A stretch of DNA of 64,000 bases, taken from positions 278,073-342,072 of the forward strand of contig NW_003101661.1 in the NCBI RefSeq assembly GCF_000003855.2, given 5' to 3'. A model generated the notes under the pieces. That model was not told the DNA's origin. It worked only from the letters and a program-made list of their open reading frames with translations, and made no database searches. Shown here in pieces: positions 1-12,250 of the stretch (position 1 is the stretch's first letter; every line of letters starts with the position of its first letter). Position numbers and translations under genes: made by a program. The stretch is from Blastomyces gilchristii SLH14081. Its lineage: Eukaryota; Ascomycota; Eurotiomycetes; Onygenales; Ajellomycetaceae.

Positions 1-1422
1 TTTGCCTACCTCTTCTCAGACCCGCTTATACATCAGTCCAATAGGATTGATGGAAATTCTCCCATTTGATGAGCGGCTATAACCCTCCATGGTGTATATA
101 CGTATCACTGAATTTGTTCTCACCTCACCTTCCAGCGAGCGAATTTCCGATTGGATTAGGTCATGAATTTCGCTCTGTAAATAACGCATAAACGACATGT
201 CGTACGTCAATAAATACATTTTCGATTCATAATATACACAAGAGAAGAATGATAATCAATTCTTCCTTTCAGAAATGAAGGGGAAATCCAGCTACCTCAT
301 GAATAAAATACTAGAAACCCTTGTTTCTTCGCTCTCCATGCACCAAGCCAAAACATCCTAAACTCCAACCTCCATGCAACAACGCGTATTCACAACTCCA
401 ACTGTCGCAGGTTGTTTCTCTAAACCACATAGAGCCAGCAAATGTGGGCGCCCAGTCTCGGGGAGCTCGAGAAACCCAGTTAACTAATTTTCCAGTATTC
501 GTTTTGAGGTGAGGAGTCTAGATGGACTATAAAAGACGGCATATGCTGAACATGAAAAAGCAAAAATAACACAGCCCACAGCATAAACAAAGCAGAACCC
601 AAATAAAAATGTATATAAATAAAAACTCAGTGAAACACGCCGTCCTTCTTTCTTGGCCCTGATATCTTGGGAAACATCCGCATGAGATGGTAATTGATTG
701 TGCTCTTCCCTTTCCGTTGTATTTTCTAAAATCCAAGTTAAATGGCATTGAGTTAGCCAATGATGACCCCACGTAATTCAAAGAAGGAAATGTGGATTAC
801 GCAGAGCAATCGGTAAAAGTAGAACGTACCCCTTTATCCATGCATGCTCTTAATTGTTGTTCTAAAGCGAAGCACCCACTGCTCCCCGATCGGTTTGAAG
901 CCCAGCAACCTATAAGCCACAGCAACAGAAGCACCCATTAGTACATGTTGCCCTTTTTCATAGTCGTACTTCGCTCCACCAACCGCCCAAGATGAGCGCG
1001 GAGAGCAAAGTCCACTCCGGGCCAACAGCAGCAAGAAGGGAAAGAGGGGGGAAACGAACTCAGAACACTTGTCATGACGGCAAGACATGGGTTTGCTTGA
1101 TGGGTATTCGGACTCTTTACTCGAAGTTTTTGGATTGTTTGCAAATGTAGTGGCTTGATGCGCGTCGCAGCACCTTTTGGAGGCATGGTTCTGATATGGA
1201 AGTGGTGCGGGGAAACGCCAATTCGATTTAGTTTCCGAATGAAAATCTATTGGTAGACGGATGAAGGATTGAGCAGACGTTGCGATAAATTTGGAGACGC
1301 GTTTCAAGCCGACGTTTCTAATTAGATCCCTTCGAGAGAGATAATTGATGCAAGGCGCTTTTTTTGAAGGTCTTCGCCGATGCCAAGATTCGAATTTCCT
1401 TCCCGGGCTGATGTAATCAAGA
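1..1422. other. Non-repetitive flank with no gene I can support
   Basis: Base composition is ordinary and CpG is present, unlike the block to the right, so this is probably host DNA. Short open frames exist on the minus strand (16-219, 527-781, 834-1307), but none resembles a family I recognise. The 16-219 frame (67 codons) is the most protein-like and could be a first exon of a gene running off the left edge. That is weak inference. The flank ends at the TGTTGG start of a copia LTR. Confidence 0.5.
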
Positions 1423-1516
1423 TGTTGGTGATTACTACACCTACCCTAGTCACGTGCCACCCCAACCTATGGATCCATTTAGTGTAACTCGCGTAGATAG
1501 ATTACACACACAACTA
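1423..1516 (+). repeat. 5' LTR fragment of copia D
   Basis: About 90 bases match the start of the LTR at 22362, including the shared stretches CACGTGCCACCCCAA and AACTCGCGTAGATAG. The differences are mostly transitions. The LTR is then cut by fold-back element F. The remainder of the LTR or leader up to 3468 cannot be aligned with confidence. Confidence 0.75.
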
Positions 1517-2019
1517 GACTGACCGTGTGACCGTGTCTGGGACCAGGACCAGATTTTTTGATAGTCTCATTACCAATTCGACTGATCCCATTACACAGTT
1601 TTAACATTAGATAGTAGTTCCATACTGTCTCAGTGAGACTTACTGTCTACTCTTATCACATTTTTCAAATAAGATCATGATTTTCACTTCTCAATTTAAA
1701 TTATTTTTATTGCTTTAAATGACTTTAAATCTCATTTAAGTGTTATCAAAAAGCATTACTTTTTAAAAAATTAAAAATAGTCTAAAAAAAACCTTAAAAT
1801 GTCTAAAAATAGTAACTTTATACTAAGAATGAAACTAAATGAGATCAAATAAGATCACTTTCTTATTTTTTTCAAGTCATGATTTCATTTTAAGATCTGA
1901 TATATAGTCACTTTACATGTTTTTTTAATAGTCAGTTCTAGCAGAATTCATGTCAAGAAATGTATGAGATCAGATCAAATGAAATTAAATGTGAAATTCA
2001 TAGTTCTGACAGTCAGTCT
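1517..2019 (+). repeat. Left inverted-repeat arm of F
   Basis: Reverse complement of 2804-3305. The differences I can see are almost all C/T or G/A. Shared landmarks include the ACTGTCTCAGTGA stretch near 1630 (TCACTGAGACAGT near 3190) and the subterminal A/T-rich tract near 1750-1800 (3000-3070). Confidence 0.75.
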
Positions 2020-2428
2020 ATATATAACACAACAATGTTATTCTTCAAGAGAATATGAAGCTCTTTACAAGTAATGAATAACTGTAATAACATGCTAAAT
2101 TGACATCTTCACACATCATTACAAGTGTGTCTAGATGATTTATTAATTAATTAAACTCATGATAAAACCTGAGATTGAGTAAAAAGCCTGACTTAATAAA
2201 AGAATTATATGTTAATATATAGAAGAAGAAATTCACAAACATCTGGAGATATAAGAAGAATTAAGTGTGAGCTTATTAATATCTATAACAAACTGAAAAG
2301 TGACTTGTCTCAGAAGCTTATAAGATGAATAATACAATTATAAAAGAATAGTCTGATAAGTTTTATTAATAATACAAAGACTTAGTTAAAGATATCAGTA
2401 AGATGTTCAGGATAATACAGAAGTAAAT

Positions 2429-2803
2429 TAATTACTAAGACTATGAATTTCACATTTAATCTTATTTAATCTAATCTTATACATTTCTTAACATGAATTC
2501 TGCTGAGACTAGTTATTAAAAAAACATACAAAGTAACTATATATCAGATCTTAAAATGAAACTATAACTTGAAAAAAATAAGAAAGTAATCTCATTTAAT
2601 CTCATTTAGTCTTATTCTTAATATAAAGTTATTATTTTTAGACATTTTAAGATTTTTTTTAAACTATTTTTAATTTTTTAAAAAGTAATGCTTTTTGATA
2701 ATACTTAAATAAGATTTAAAGTCATTTAAAGTAATAAAAGTAATTTAAATTAAGAAGTGAAAATTATAATCTTATTTGAAAAATGTAATAAAAGTAGATA
2801 GTA
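2429..2803 (-). repeat. Internal extra copy of the F arm
   Basis: Same orientation as the right arm. It begins in the ATGAATTT region and ends in GTAATAAAAGTAGATAG. It repeats about 375 bases of the 2804-3180 sequence, so the right half of F is a partial tandem duplication of one arm. Confidence 0.7.
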
Positions 2804-3305
2804 GACTGACTACTGAGATTATGAATTTTATATTTAATCTCATTTAATCTAATCTTATATATTTCTTAGCATGAATTCTGCTGAAACTGACTATTAAAAA
2901 AACATGTAAAGTAACTATATATCAGATCTTAAAATGAAATCATGACTTGAAAAAAATAAGAAAGTGATTTCATTTGATTTTATTTAGTCTCATTCTTAGC
3001 ATAAAGTTACTATTTTTAGACATTTTAAGGTTTTTTTTAGACTATTTTTAATTTTTTAAAAAGTAATGCTTTTTGATAACACTTAAATAAGATTTAAAAT
3101 CATTTAAAGCAATAAAAATAATTTAAATTGAGAAGTGAAAATCATAATCTTATTTGAAAAATGTGATAAGAGTAAATAGTAAGTTTCACTGAGACAGTAT
3201 GAGACTACTATTTAATGTTAAAACTGTGTAATGAGATCAGTTGAATTGATAATAAGACTATCAAAAAATCTGATTCTGGTCTCAGACACAGTTACACGGT
3301 CAGTC
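2804..3305 (-). repeat. Right inverted-repeat arm of F
   Basis: Inverted copy of 1517-2019, ending in ...CACGGTCAGTC next to TA. Confidence 0.75.
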
Positions 3306-3307
3306 TA

Positions 3308-3441
3308 GTAAACAGTAAGTTTCACTGAGACAGTATAAGACTACTATCTAATGTTAAAACCATGTAATAAGATCAGTCAAATTGATAATAAAACTATTAA
3401 AAAATCTGATTATGATCTCAGATACAGTGATATAATCAGTC
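3308..3441 (-). repeat. Detached terminal fragment of F
   Basis: About 130 bases repeat the last part of the F right arm in direct orientation (from the GTAAGTTTCACTGAGACAG stretch to CAGTC followed by TA). It is a second right terminus placed just outside F. It could result from abortive or tandem transposition, or from unequal exchange. Confidence 0.65.
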
Positions 3442-3468
3442 TAATACAGAGAGCTTAAGTAACTGAAA

Positions 3469-3777
3469 TGTGATAAGCTGCGCTCAATCAATTATATAGA
3501 CTATTTCATTACACTTCATAGATTCTTTCATTTCACTATTAAATACATACACTCTGATTCTCAGCCATTCTCAATTGCCAATTCTCAGCTGTTATAAACA
3601 TGTATAGATTCTTCCGCCCCGGAGCTTCACTGTATATACTATTATATATGTGTATAGATATTCATTCTGATTGCTAATTTCTACACTTTCTCTTTCTTTT
3701 CCTTCTTTAACATTTTTCTCATTGTTATATAAGATCTATTAATATTATATCAATCTATTCAGTATAGACCTCTTATA
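3469..3777 (+). repeat. 5' LTR of A1
   Basis: Starts TGTGATAAGCTGCGCTC and ends TCTTATA, which is TCTTACA after a C-to-T change. It aligns along its whole length to 16661-16969. Confidence 0.85.
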
Positions 3778-5010
3778 CTAGAAAAACATTCATCATCTTC
3801 TTATTAGAAAATAATTATTCACACATTATCTTCTCATCAGAAATAATTATTTATCAAGAGATATCTGAATATGTAATAATACATAAGAAATAGAGAAACA
3901 GTTAAACAGTTAAACAGATATCAAGTTCTTAAATAGAAGCTTACTCATTAGTTACTCTGATCTTATAATAAGATTCTACAAAGAGAATATCAGTGAAAGA
4001 CCTGAGAGTTCTGACACTCAGATATATAAGATATTTATATAATTACACTTCTTCAGATTTCACAGATATCACATATCTGATAAACAATATAATCATGTCT
4101 AATAATAATATGAAAGAATCTCTGAATATAAGTATAGACACAGTATTACAGTGACTCTGAGCAATGTTAAAACTACAATAATAATAAATAGCTGATATAT
4201 ATGTAACTTAATAACATCAATATAAAGAGATTTAATAATTAACTCACACAATTTTAACATCTACAGAATTGAATACAAAAGTACTGAAAGAATACTTAAA
4301 TACTTTTATATATTTCAATACTTCTGATCTCACTCTCTACTCATCATGAAGAATGAAAATGCTTATAAAACTGAGTGTAGATAAAGATATCATCAGTTCA
4401 TTAATCAATCAAGATTGATATATTAATGAATAATTGAAAGATTATATAAAACAGAAGTTTCATTCATAAATAAAAGTATATGAATCAGTATTATAAATAT
4501 CTGATAACATCATGAAACATCTTGATATTCTATTTCAAGACACTGTTATATAACAGAAAGTATTAGATTGATTACAGAGTATCTGACAGAGAAACACTTC
4601 TTTTATAATATTTATTCCTGACTTTAATATCAAGATTCTAGAAGTAGATAATCAATCTTGAGAAAATCAAATAAAGATTAGCATGCTTAAGAAGACATTA
4701 ACTTTCAAACTCTTACAGACTCTTATAAGTGTAGACAAAGACTGAACTTATAAAGACTTCTGCATACAGCTTTAAATAATGAATAACTATCTTATCAAGC
4801 TTAACAGTATATAGAACAGTGATAGAAGATATTATATCTTAATAACTCATTTACTCATGCTGAGAAATAACAATGATGCAGATATTATAAATTGAGTAGA
4901 CTTAAATATTTATATATAAGTAAGAATCTTCACTATCTGAACAGACTTCTGAATCTCTGAGATCACTTTCAAAGAAGTTACTGATCAACATCAATGTAAA
5001 GTATACATTA
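3778..5010 (+). pseudogene. gag remnant of A1 (upstream part)
   Basis: The region between the 5' LTR and the B1 insertion is colinear with 47231-48260 of A2. Weak frames with many TAA and TGA stops lie around 4100-5000, where gag is expected. No zinc-knuckle is visible here, so the gag call rests on position. Confidence 0.5.
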
Positions 5011-5544
5011 TGTCACGCTCCCGGCCGCGCCAAGGCCTCACTGCAGTTCCACACGGCTCATCACTTCCATGCGGATGATTTCATCTCATCTGAACCGGTT
5101 TCCAATCACTCTGACATCATTTGAATATATCATAGAAAGATTCAATTGATGAATAAGAGAACCCCGCTTCTATACAAGATCAGCAGATTACTCTTCCTTG
5201 ACAATGAGATGCTGCTGAGGTATCACTTCAGCTATTCTTGCTTATGAAATAAGAGAAGAGTATTCACTCATTGTCTATATAGAATAGCTAGATGCTGACT
5301 CTTCATCAAAGAAGTCAGTAATTCATTTCTTTTTTTCTACTGAAATATATACAGAAGTTACTGTATATCTTATATAATCTTCTTAATATACTAAATATCA
5401 TATCTGTGATATTCTCACAATAACTCTGTAGTCTATGAGCTCACTATTTAAGTAAGATAGTTAAGCTTACTTATACAGCTTCTTAAACAACTATCTCTAT
5501 ATAATACTACTGACTAGTCATCACTTCAGTTCTGTTATATTACA
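5011..5544 (+). repeat. 5' LTR of B1
   Basis: Begins TGTCACGCTCCCGGCCGCG and ends in TTACA. Its first ~100 bases keep CpG. The rest is AT-rich and aligns to 12251-12786. Confidence 0.88.
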
Positions 5545-5599
5545 ATTCAAATCACTTGATCTGATTATACATTTGAATCAGTCAAGCTCTAACAGACTG

Positions 5600-6650
5600 A
5601 TATGACCTTATATACTTATACTAAGATTAACTCAATCTCACTCTCTGAGAGAAATACTACATCATTCTCTAGAGTGTATACATCTCTATCTCAGTAGAAA
5701 TCTGAGATTTCTGAACTTACTATATATTTTAATATGAGCTCTTTAATCACTCTATCACTGTTATAATCTCTACACATCTATATCTATTATAAAGATAGAG
5801 AGATTAAGATCAGAGATTCTCTGAGATATAAGAAAAACACTTTATCTGAATTTCACAGCTTTATCTGTACTCTTGAACAGAAATTCTGCCTTAATCTGAG
5901 CTAGTATAATACTTATAAGATATAAGTAATCTATGCTGTCAACCTTCTTGAAGATATCTCTGCAACTACTTGAGTTATCAAGAAGAGAGAGCTTAAGTGT
6001 ATCAATACTATTATAACTTAAGAAGAATTCAAGAACTTTCTACTGAATTAAATCAAAGATTATCATAAGTGCAGCTTTACAGCAGCACAGCAGTTCAATA
6101 TATTATATTAATAAAATAATGAGAATTCTTTCAATTTCAATATAAGATTTAAAGAATATTAAGAGAAATTAACTGATGATTTAAATCAATTAAAAACATA
6201 GCTTTATCTTATAAAGCTGACTTATAAGATGTGAATAATAATATCACAGTATCAGAGTTCATTAATTAATCACACTGAGCTTGTCAATCTGACTTCTCAG
6301 ATCTATTTAAATAATCAATTCTTTAAGAAAAAGATTAATAAGATCTCTTCTAAGTAACTTACAATGAAATTTAAATAGTACTGTGACAGCTTCAGTGCAG
6401 AGAAAGTAAAGAAGAATTTCAAGTATTTTAATTTTTCACTCACTGTAAAGAAATATTAAAAAAGATTTAATAAAGATCTCTATTTTAACTGTGAAGCTGA
6501 TGATCACTATATCAGTGATTATAAGAAGCTAAAGAAGAAAAGAAACTGAGAAGATATCTTCTCAAAGTTAACTTCTCTTCTGACAAACATATCTGTGAAA
6601 GATAAAGAAGAGAAAGAAATAAAGAATTGATAATTCTTATATCTTCAAGT
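5600..6650 (+). pseudogene. gag remnant of B1
   Basis: Colinear with 23290-24310 of B2. Near 6478 the conceptual reading contains a degraded CCHC-like zinc-knuckle (FNCEADDHYISDYKKL; FNCRADKHYISNYKKL in B2 near 24170), with the later Cys residues replaced. Many TAA and TGA stops are present. A gag nucleocapsid function is inferred from this motif and from its position upstream of RT. Confidence 0.6.
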
Positions 6651-6659
6651 TCATATTAC

Positions 6660-9600
6660 AATTACAATGTATATCTCAAATAAGAAGATACTAGTAAGAT
6701 ATCTACTTAACTTCAGAGTAGATATTAACTTCATATTCTATTTCTTTTCTTTAATAAAGAGTTGAAAGAAGATAGACTTATCAGATTATATGAAATTTAC
6801 TGATGAAATGAAATGTCATCATTTTAGTATAATTCAAGCACAGTGTGTGATCACAGACTCAGAAGAAATCTTTAAGAAGAGCAGTCTACTTCTTCATATA
6901 GTTAATATCATAGATGAGAATATCATTCTAGATCTTCTATAATTAAGAGAAAACAATTCTCTCATTGACTGAGTCACTCAGATATGATAGTATCATCTCA
7001 CTGATAAAGAGATAGTGATAGAGAAATCTGAAGAGTTTTATCAGAAGAATCTTGAGAAAAAGATTGAGTTAATATACTGTATAGCAGATAACTAAGACTT
7101 GAAAATAGATGAAGAAGTCATCATTCTCACTACAAGATTAGCAGCAGTATTCATTATTAAAGATGAATGTATATGACATCTCTTTACAGATTTTAAGAAT
7201 GTCTTTTCAGAAAGAGAAGCAGTGAAGTTTTCTGATATCAAGATATAATATAAGATTTGTCTTAAAGATAGTGTAACAACACTGTACAGATCTCTTTATA
7301 ACTTATCTATAAAGAAATTGAATATTCTATATAAATATCTTGAAGAAGCACAATCAAAGAACTGAATATATTTATCAAAGAGTCTGACAGAGACATCTAT
7401 ACTCTTTATACTCAAGAAGAATAATAGACTATATCTATACATAGACTATAGAGGTCTTAATAAGATAACAGTTAAGAATCACTATTCATTATCATTAATT
7501 AACAAGATGATTAATTAATTATCTGAAGTAAAGATGTTCTTAAAGATTGATATATAAGATATCTATTATAGAATCAGAGTTAATGAAGATAATATTTGAA
7601 AAACAGCTTTTCATATCAAGTATAGTAATTTTAAATATCTTGTTTTATCTTTTAATCTTTATAATACTTCAGTCATCTTTCAGATCTATATAAATGAGAC
7701 ACTGCAGAGCCTTGTTGACATCTTCTGTATAGTATACTTGAATGATATTCTAATCTTCTCAAAAACAGAGAAAGAATACAATACTCATATTCAAGAAGTG
7801 TTGAGTCACTTGAGACAGTATTAACTTTATATAAATACTGAAAAATGCTCATTCTACATGCAGAAGATTAATTTCTTAGATTATATTATTGAAGTGAACA
7901 GCATTTCAATAAACAGAAGCCAGGTCTTTATTATTGAGAACTGATCAGTGCTGCAGATGTACTGTGAGATGCAGATATTTCTAGAATTTGTAAATTTCTA
8001 CAGATAATTCATTTATACATATTCACAGATTACTGTCTCTCTTACAGATCTGTTAAAAAGAAGTGTGAAAGACAGAAAGATGAGACTGTTTACTCTCACT
8101 TAAGACACTGCACAGATATTTATAGAATTGAAACAAGCTTTTACAGATATTATAATACTGAATTACTTTAATCTCAACTTACTCAGTCAGTGTGAGACTG
8201 ATATATTTAAGAATAAAATCTGTGAAATCTTTTCACAGTTAATACTGAAGATCTTTTAATATTGAAAGAATCAGAAGATAATTATCTCTGAGAAAACAGA
8301 TAATGAATTATTTATAAGAGAAGACTTTTTTATAAAGTCTATAAGATGCTGTGAATAAAGATCAGTGATCTTCTTCTTTAAGAAGTTATTACTTATACAG
8401 AGAAGGTATGATATTCATAATTAGAAGATATTAGTAATTATCAAATTCTTTAAGATCTGATAACATTATCTCTAAAGTAGTAAGTACTCAGTGCAAGTTC
8501 TCACTGATCATGTAAATCTGTGTTATTTCTTAATAACAAAGAGCTTGACAGAATGTTAAGTCAGATGAGTGAAGCTGCTTTCAGAGTATAATTTCTATAT
8601 TTAATATTATTCAGATCAGCTTAATCTCACTAATATGCTGTTTAAACAGTCTGATTATAATATCATTAATACAGAGAAGAATTTTATAAAAGAATCTCTA
8701 CTATCACTGTAGAAGAAGCTGACTGCAGAGGATTAAAATTCTCTGAAGCTTAGAAACAGTATCAGTAAGACAGCTGCATGACTCAGTATAGAAGATAAAA
8801 GAAAACTCAGATTCTCACAGAGAACTGACACTGAAGATTATAAGCTTCTCATATCATATCTTACAATCATTGAATTGATAAAGAATGAAATAATCTACAA
8901 TCTTTCAATCTGACTACTTTTAAAATTCATTGATAAGTTACAGAAGAAGAACATCTCTACTACAGCTTAAATTCAGAAGTTGAAGAAGAAAGAATTCAGT
9001 TTAAACTTGAAAGAGACAGACTCTGAGCAGAACAGTGCTGCTAAGAAATCAAGTCACTGATAACTAGAAGAATGTGAACTTCTACTACTGAATAGTTCAG
9101 TCTTCATCTCTCATAGCAGAGCAGTGTGCTAGAAGTTATTAAGAATTCATTATAATGATTCTCATACAGAGCACTTCAGATTAGAGAAGACTGAGAAGCT
9201 TTTAAAATATAAATATATTTAAAATAAGCTCTGAACAGATGTCAAAGAGTATATTAAGACTTATAATATCTATCAAAGAATAAAGATTCTGCAGTATAAG
9301 CAATACAGTAAGTTAATATCACTGCCTGTTTCAAAGAGCTCATGATAGAATTTATTAATGAATTTCATAGTTAATCTGCTGAAGTTAACAAGAGTCAAAG
9401 AATATAACTTAATTTTAATTATTATTAACTACTTTATAAAGATGACTAGATATATTTCTACTTATAAAAAGATTAAAGTCTCTGAATTAACTGATCTATT
9501 TTTAAATACTATTATTCATAATCACAGTGCTCTGAAATCATTGATAACAGATCAAGAATTTCTCTTCATTAGTAAATACTAATCAGCTTTTTACTATTAT

Positions 9601-10470
9601 CTTATAATAAGATATTTTCTCAGTACTGTATTTCATCTGCAGATAGATGATCAGACTGAACATCAGAATCAGATACTAGAATAGTATCTTTAAGTATTCT
9701 ATTTATATTATTAGAATGATTAACTTAAACATCTTCTAATCACTGAATTTATATATAATAATATAAAGAATGCAATCTTAAAGATATCTTCCTTCTATAC
9801 TTATTATGAATATAATTCTTCATTACTCAGTGATGTCACAGATGATGTTTTAAAGAGAGAAATAGATAGTCAGAATATCAGATAGATACAGAGAACAGAG
9901 TATCTCTCAGTACTAGAAGTAAAAGTAAGATTGAAACTTTTGAATAAAATTCATAAAAAGATGATGAAAAGCATTCACTGCACTCAGAAGTGATAGATAA
10001 AATACTATAATTAAAAATATCTTTCAATAAAGTTCTTAAAAGAGAATCAAGTACTATTTTCAGTAAAGAATATCAAGATAATGAGACTGTGTAAGAAGCT
10101 CAGTAAGTAGTGACTAGAATCTTTCTCAGTAATAAGAGTAATGAGTAAGCAGATATATAAGTTGAAATTACTCACAGAATTGAAATCAATTCATTCTATT
10201 TTTCATATTTTCTATTTGAAACTCTATAAGCAATGCTCTGAGACAGAGCTGTCTCAGCTGAATAATATTAAGATCAAGAGTGATACTGAATATCTTGTAA
10301 AGAAAATATTAAATAAGTGAATATATTATAGTAAGCTTCAATATTTTATTAAATGAAAAGATTATTCATTATCAGAGAATTCATGAAAACTGCTTGAGCA
10401 TTTGAAAAATACTGAGAAAGAGATTGTAAGCTATGAGATGACTAGTAGAGACTGCTCTATTATATATCAG
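6660..10470 (+). pseudogene. pol remnant of B1 (PR-RT-RNase H-IN-chromodomain)
   Basis: Around 7405-7760 the reading matches the Ty3/Gypsy RT order: an LKKNN.RLYLYIDYRGLNKI-type block, then an LKIDI block, then a YLNDILIFSK block, which is the degenerate YxDD catalytic box. An integrase-core-like frame survives at 9358-9582 (ITDQEFLFISKY, which holds the second catalytic Asp region). At 10283-10420 a chromodomain reads KLQYFIK-stop-KDYSLSENS-stop-KLLEHLKN, where both stops are TGA in place of the conserved Trp codons. This is direct evidence of G-to-A decay. The chromodomain in this class usually targets integration to heterochromatin. Confidence 0.8.
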
Positions 10471-10479
10471 AGATATTGA

Positions 10480-12250
10480 ATAAGAAATACTGCTTAAAAC
10501 TTCTTATTTTTTTCAAAGAATTTTTTAAAGATAATCTTACAGTAATGAGTCAGTATCTTATAGACTCTGTAGCACTCTTCTTCTATTTTCTCTTAAAGAG
10601 TTTTTTAGAAGTTTAATAAGACTATATAAGTATAAAATTCCTGAAGCAGTTAGAGAAAAGAAATATTGAAAATTAATAAAAAGATTAATATTATTAATCT
10701 ATAAGCTGCTGCTATTCTAATAGAGCTGCAGTCTACTGAAAAAGTAAAAAGAAGAATCAGAATCTACTCATTAATAATTATATTCTTATTAAACTCATTT
10801 TTCATTATTAAAGTCTTTAGTACTGATATCTTTATCTGCTGAGAAGTTAGTACTACAGCATTATAGAAGAGTATAAGAAATGTATAAAAATATTAACTTA
10901 TTAACTTATAAAGCATCTCAGTCATCTACTTTAATTGAAGTGAGATTCTCTTTAATCAGTGATTAATCTCTGTAGTATTTTCAACAGTAGTACTAGCTAA
11001 TCTCTTCTTAAGATTAGTTATTCTGAGATGTTTTTTCATCTCAGAGATTCACACTTTCATCTTCTTTTACAGATGAATAAGAAGAATCTTCTCAGTCTTA
11101 ACAGAATCTATCAATTCTTAAAGCTCTGAGACTCTCACTCTGTACTACTTGAGTATCTAGACTTCTTATCAGAGCTGATATAATATCTTTCTGTGAAGTA
11201 ATACTTACAGAGAGATAGAAGTTATTATTACAGATATAATGAAAATAATGAGAGTGAGAGAAGAAGCAGATATATAAAATTCCTCTCTTCTTCAGCTGCT
11301 TAACACAGTGCAGATAAGTAGCAGTATCAGTCAGAGACTATATCAGAGTCTTCTTACAGAGAGAAGATAAAGAAACTGCAGAACTCTGCAGACTCAACTT
11401 AGCAGTATTCTGAGCAGGACTCAGATGTGCTGCAGGAGAGAAACTACAGATTGAGCTTCTTAAAGTCACTGTCTCTGAAATCAAGCTCTTTCTGAGTTTC
11501 TCTTCAAATGATCACACAGGGTCATACATCACTGTATTGGCTGAGAGAGGGAGCAGTGTCACAACAGCAGCAGAGAGGGCAGAGAACAGATCAGATGCAG
11601 ATACATCAGCCAGCAGAGGAGATAACATCTCACTGCAAGGCACAGCAACTATCACTGCAGCTGCAAGAGAAGCAGAAGAAGATGTGACAATAAGAGCAGT
11701 GCTTTCACAGCTCATTGACATCATCACCTTCAACCTGACTTTCTTAACAGTTACAGAGACTGCAGCTGCATCATGAAGATATTTACTCACTAGAAAATAT
11801 CAGAATAAGTTCCTTATTGTCTTCTAAGAATGATACTCTCATGCACTCACTATTACAGATAAGAGAGAGAGAAGAAAAATGTGTTATAGAGAGAGAGAAT
11901 CTTTTTAAAAAATTCTATTACTACTGTTAACTTTGTCTCTAAAATACATTACTTTTATAGAGAATTTCATATATAGAATGAAATATAATAAAAGATCTGT
12001 AAGTCACTTATTAACTATATTTTTCACATTTCAAATTAATATATAAGAAACTCACTTATCATGTGTTTAATTTGAATAAAGATGAGAAAAGAAAGATCTA
12101 CACAGTTAGTAGAAAAACTTATCTATTTCTTTATATTATACACAACATACACACTGTCAATCAGTTGATAACTGTTATTATACAATAAAGATAACTTCTA
12201 ATTCAGTAATCTTAAGAGTATAGAGACTATACTTTTAAAGAGAAGAATAT
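10480..12250. other. Long non-pol tail of B1
   Basis: About 1.8 kb lies between the chromodomain and the 3' LTR. Chromoviruses usually have little sequence here. The stretch 11290-11800 keeps higher GC and is open on both strands. B2 has the colinear region at 28180-29965. Confidence 0.6.
11512..11790 (-). pseudogene. Antisense ORF remnant in the B1 tail
   Basis: A 92-codon minus-strand frame rich in Ala, Ser and Val, starting MSKYLHDAAAVSVTVKK. B2 has a related frame of 96 codons at 29215-29505, starting MSKYLYSAAIISVTVKK. The two differ by indels totalling 12 nt, a multiple of three. The stop that ends both may be a RIP-altered Trp codon, and the reading continues open for tens of codons beyond it in B1. 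The overlapping plus-strand frame (11537-11776) is also open, so the true coding strand is not certain. The function is unknown. Confidence 0.35.

Larger units (their letters stand above)
1517..3305. mobile_element. Fold-back element F with ~500-bp terminal inverted repeats
   Basis: The left end GACTGACCGTGTGACC and the right end, read in reverse complement, match for about 500 bases (1517-2019 against 2804-3305). The interior holds a further partial copy of the right arm (about 2429-2803). TA lies immediately outside both ends, consistent with a TA target-site duplication as in Tc1/mariner-type elements, though that assignment is inference. No transposase frame is visible, so the element is non-autonomous or a relic. 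It interrupts the copia D LTR. The outermost 60 bases on the left keep CpG and look less RIP-mutated than the rest. Confidence 0.7.

Noticed and set aside
834..1307. A 157-codon minus-strand gene
   Set aside because: No recognisable domain, low-complexity composition and no support from neighbours. It looks like a chance frame.
11537..11776. A plus-strand gene in the B1 tail
   Set aside because: It overlaps the minus-strand frame completely. I kept one reading only and stated that the strand is uncertain.
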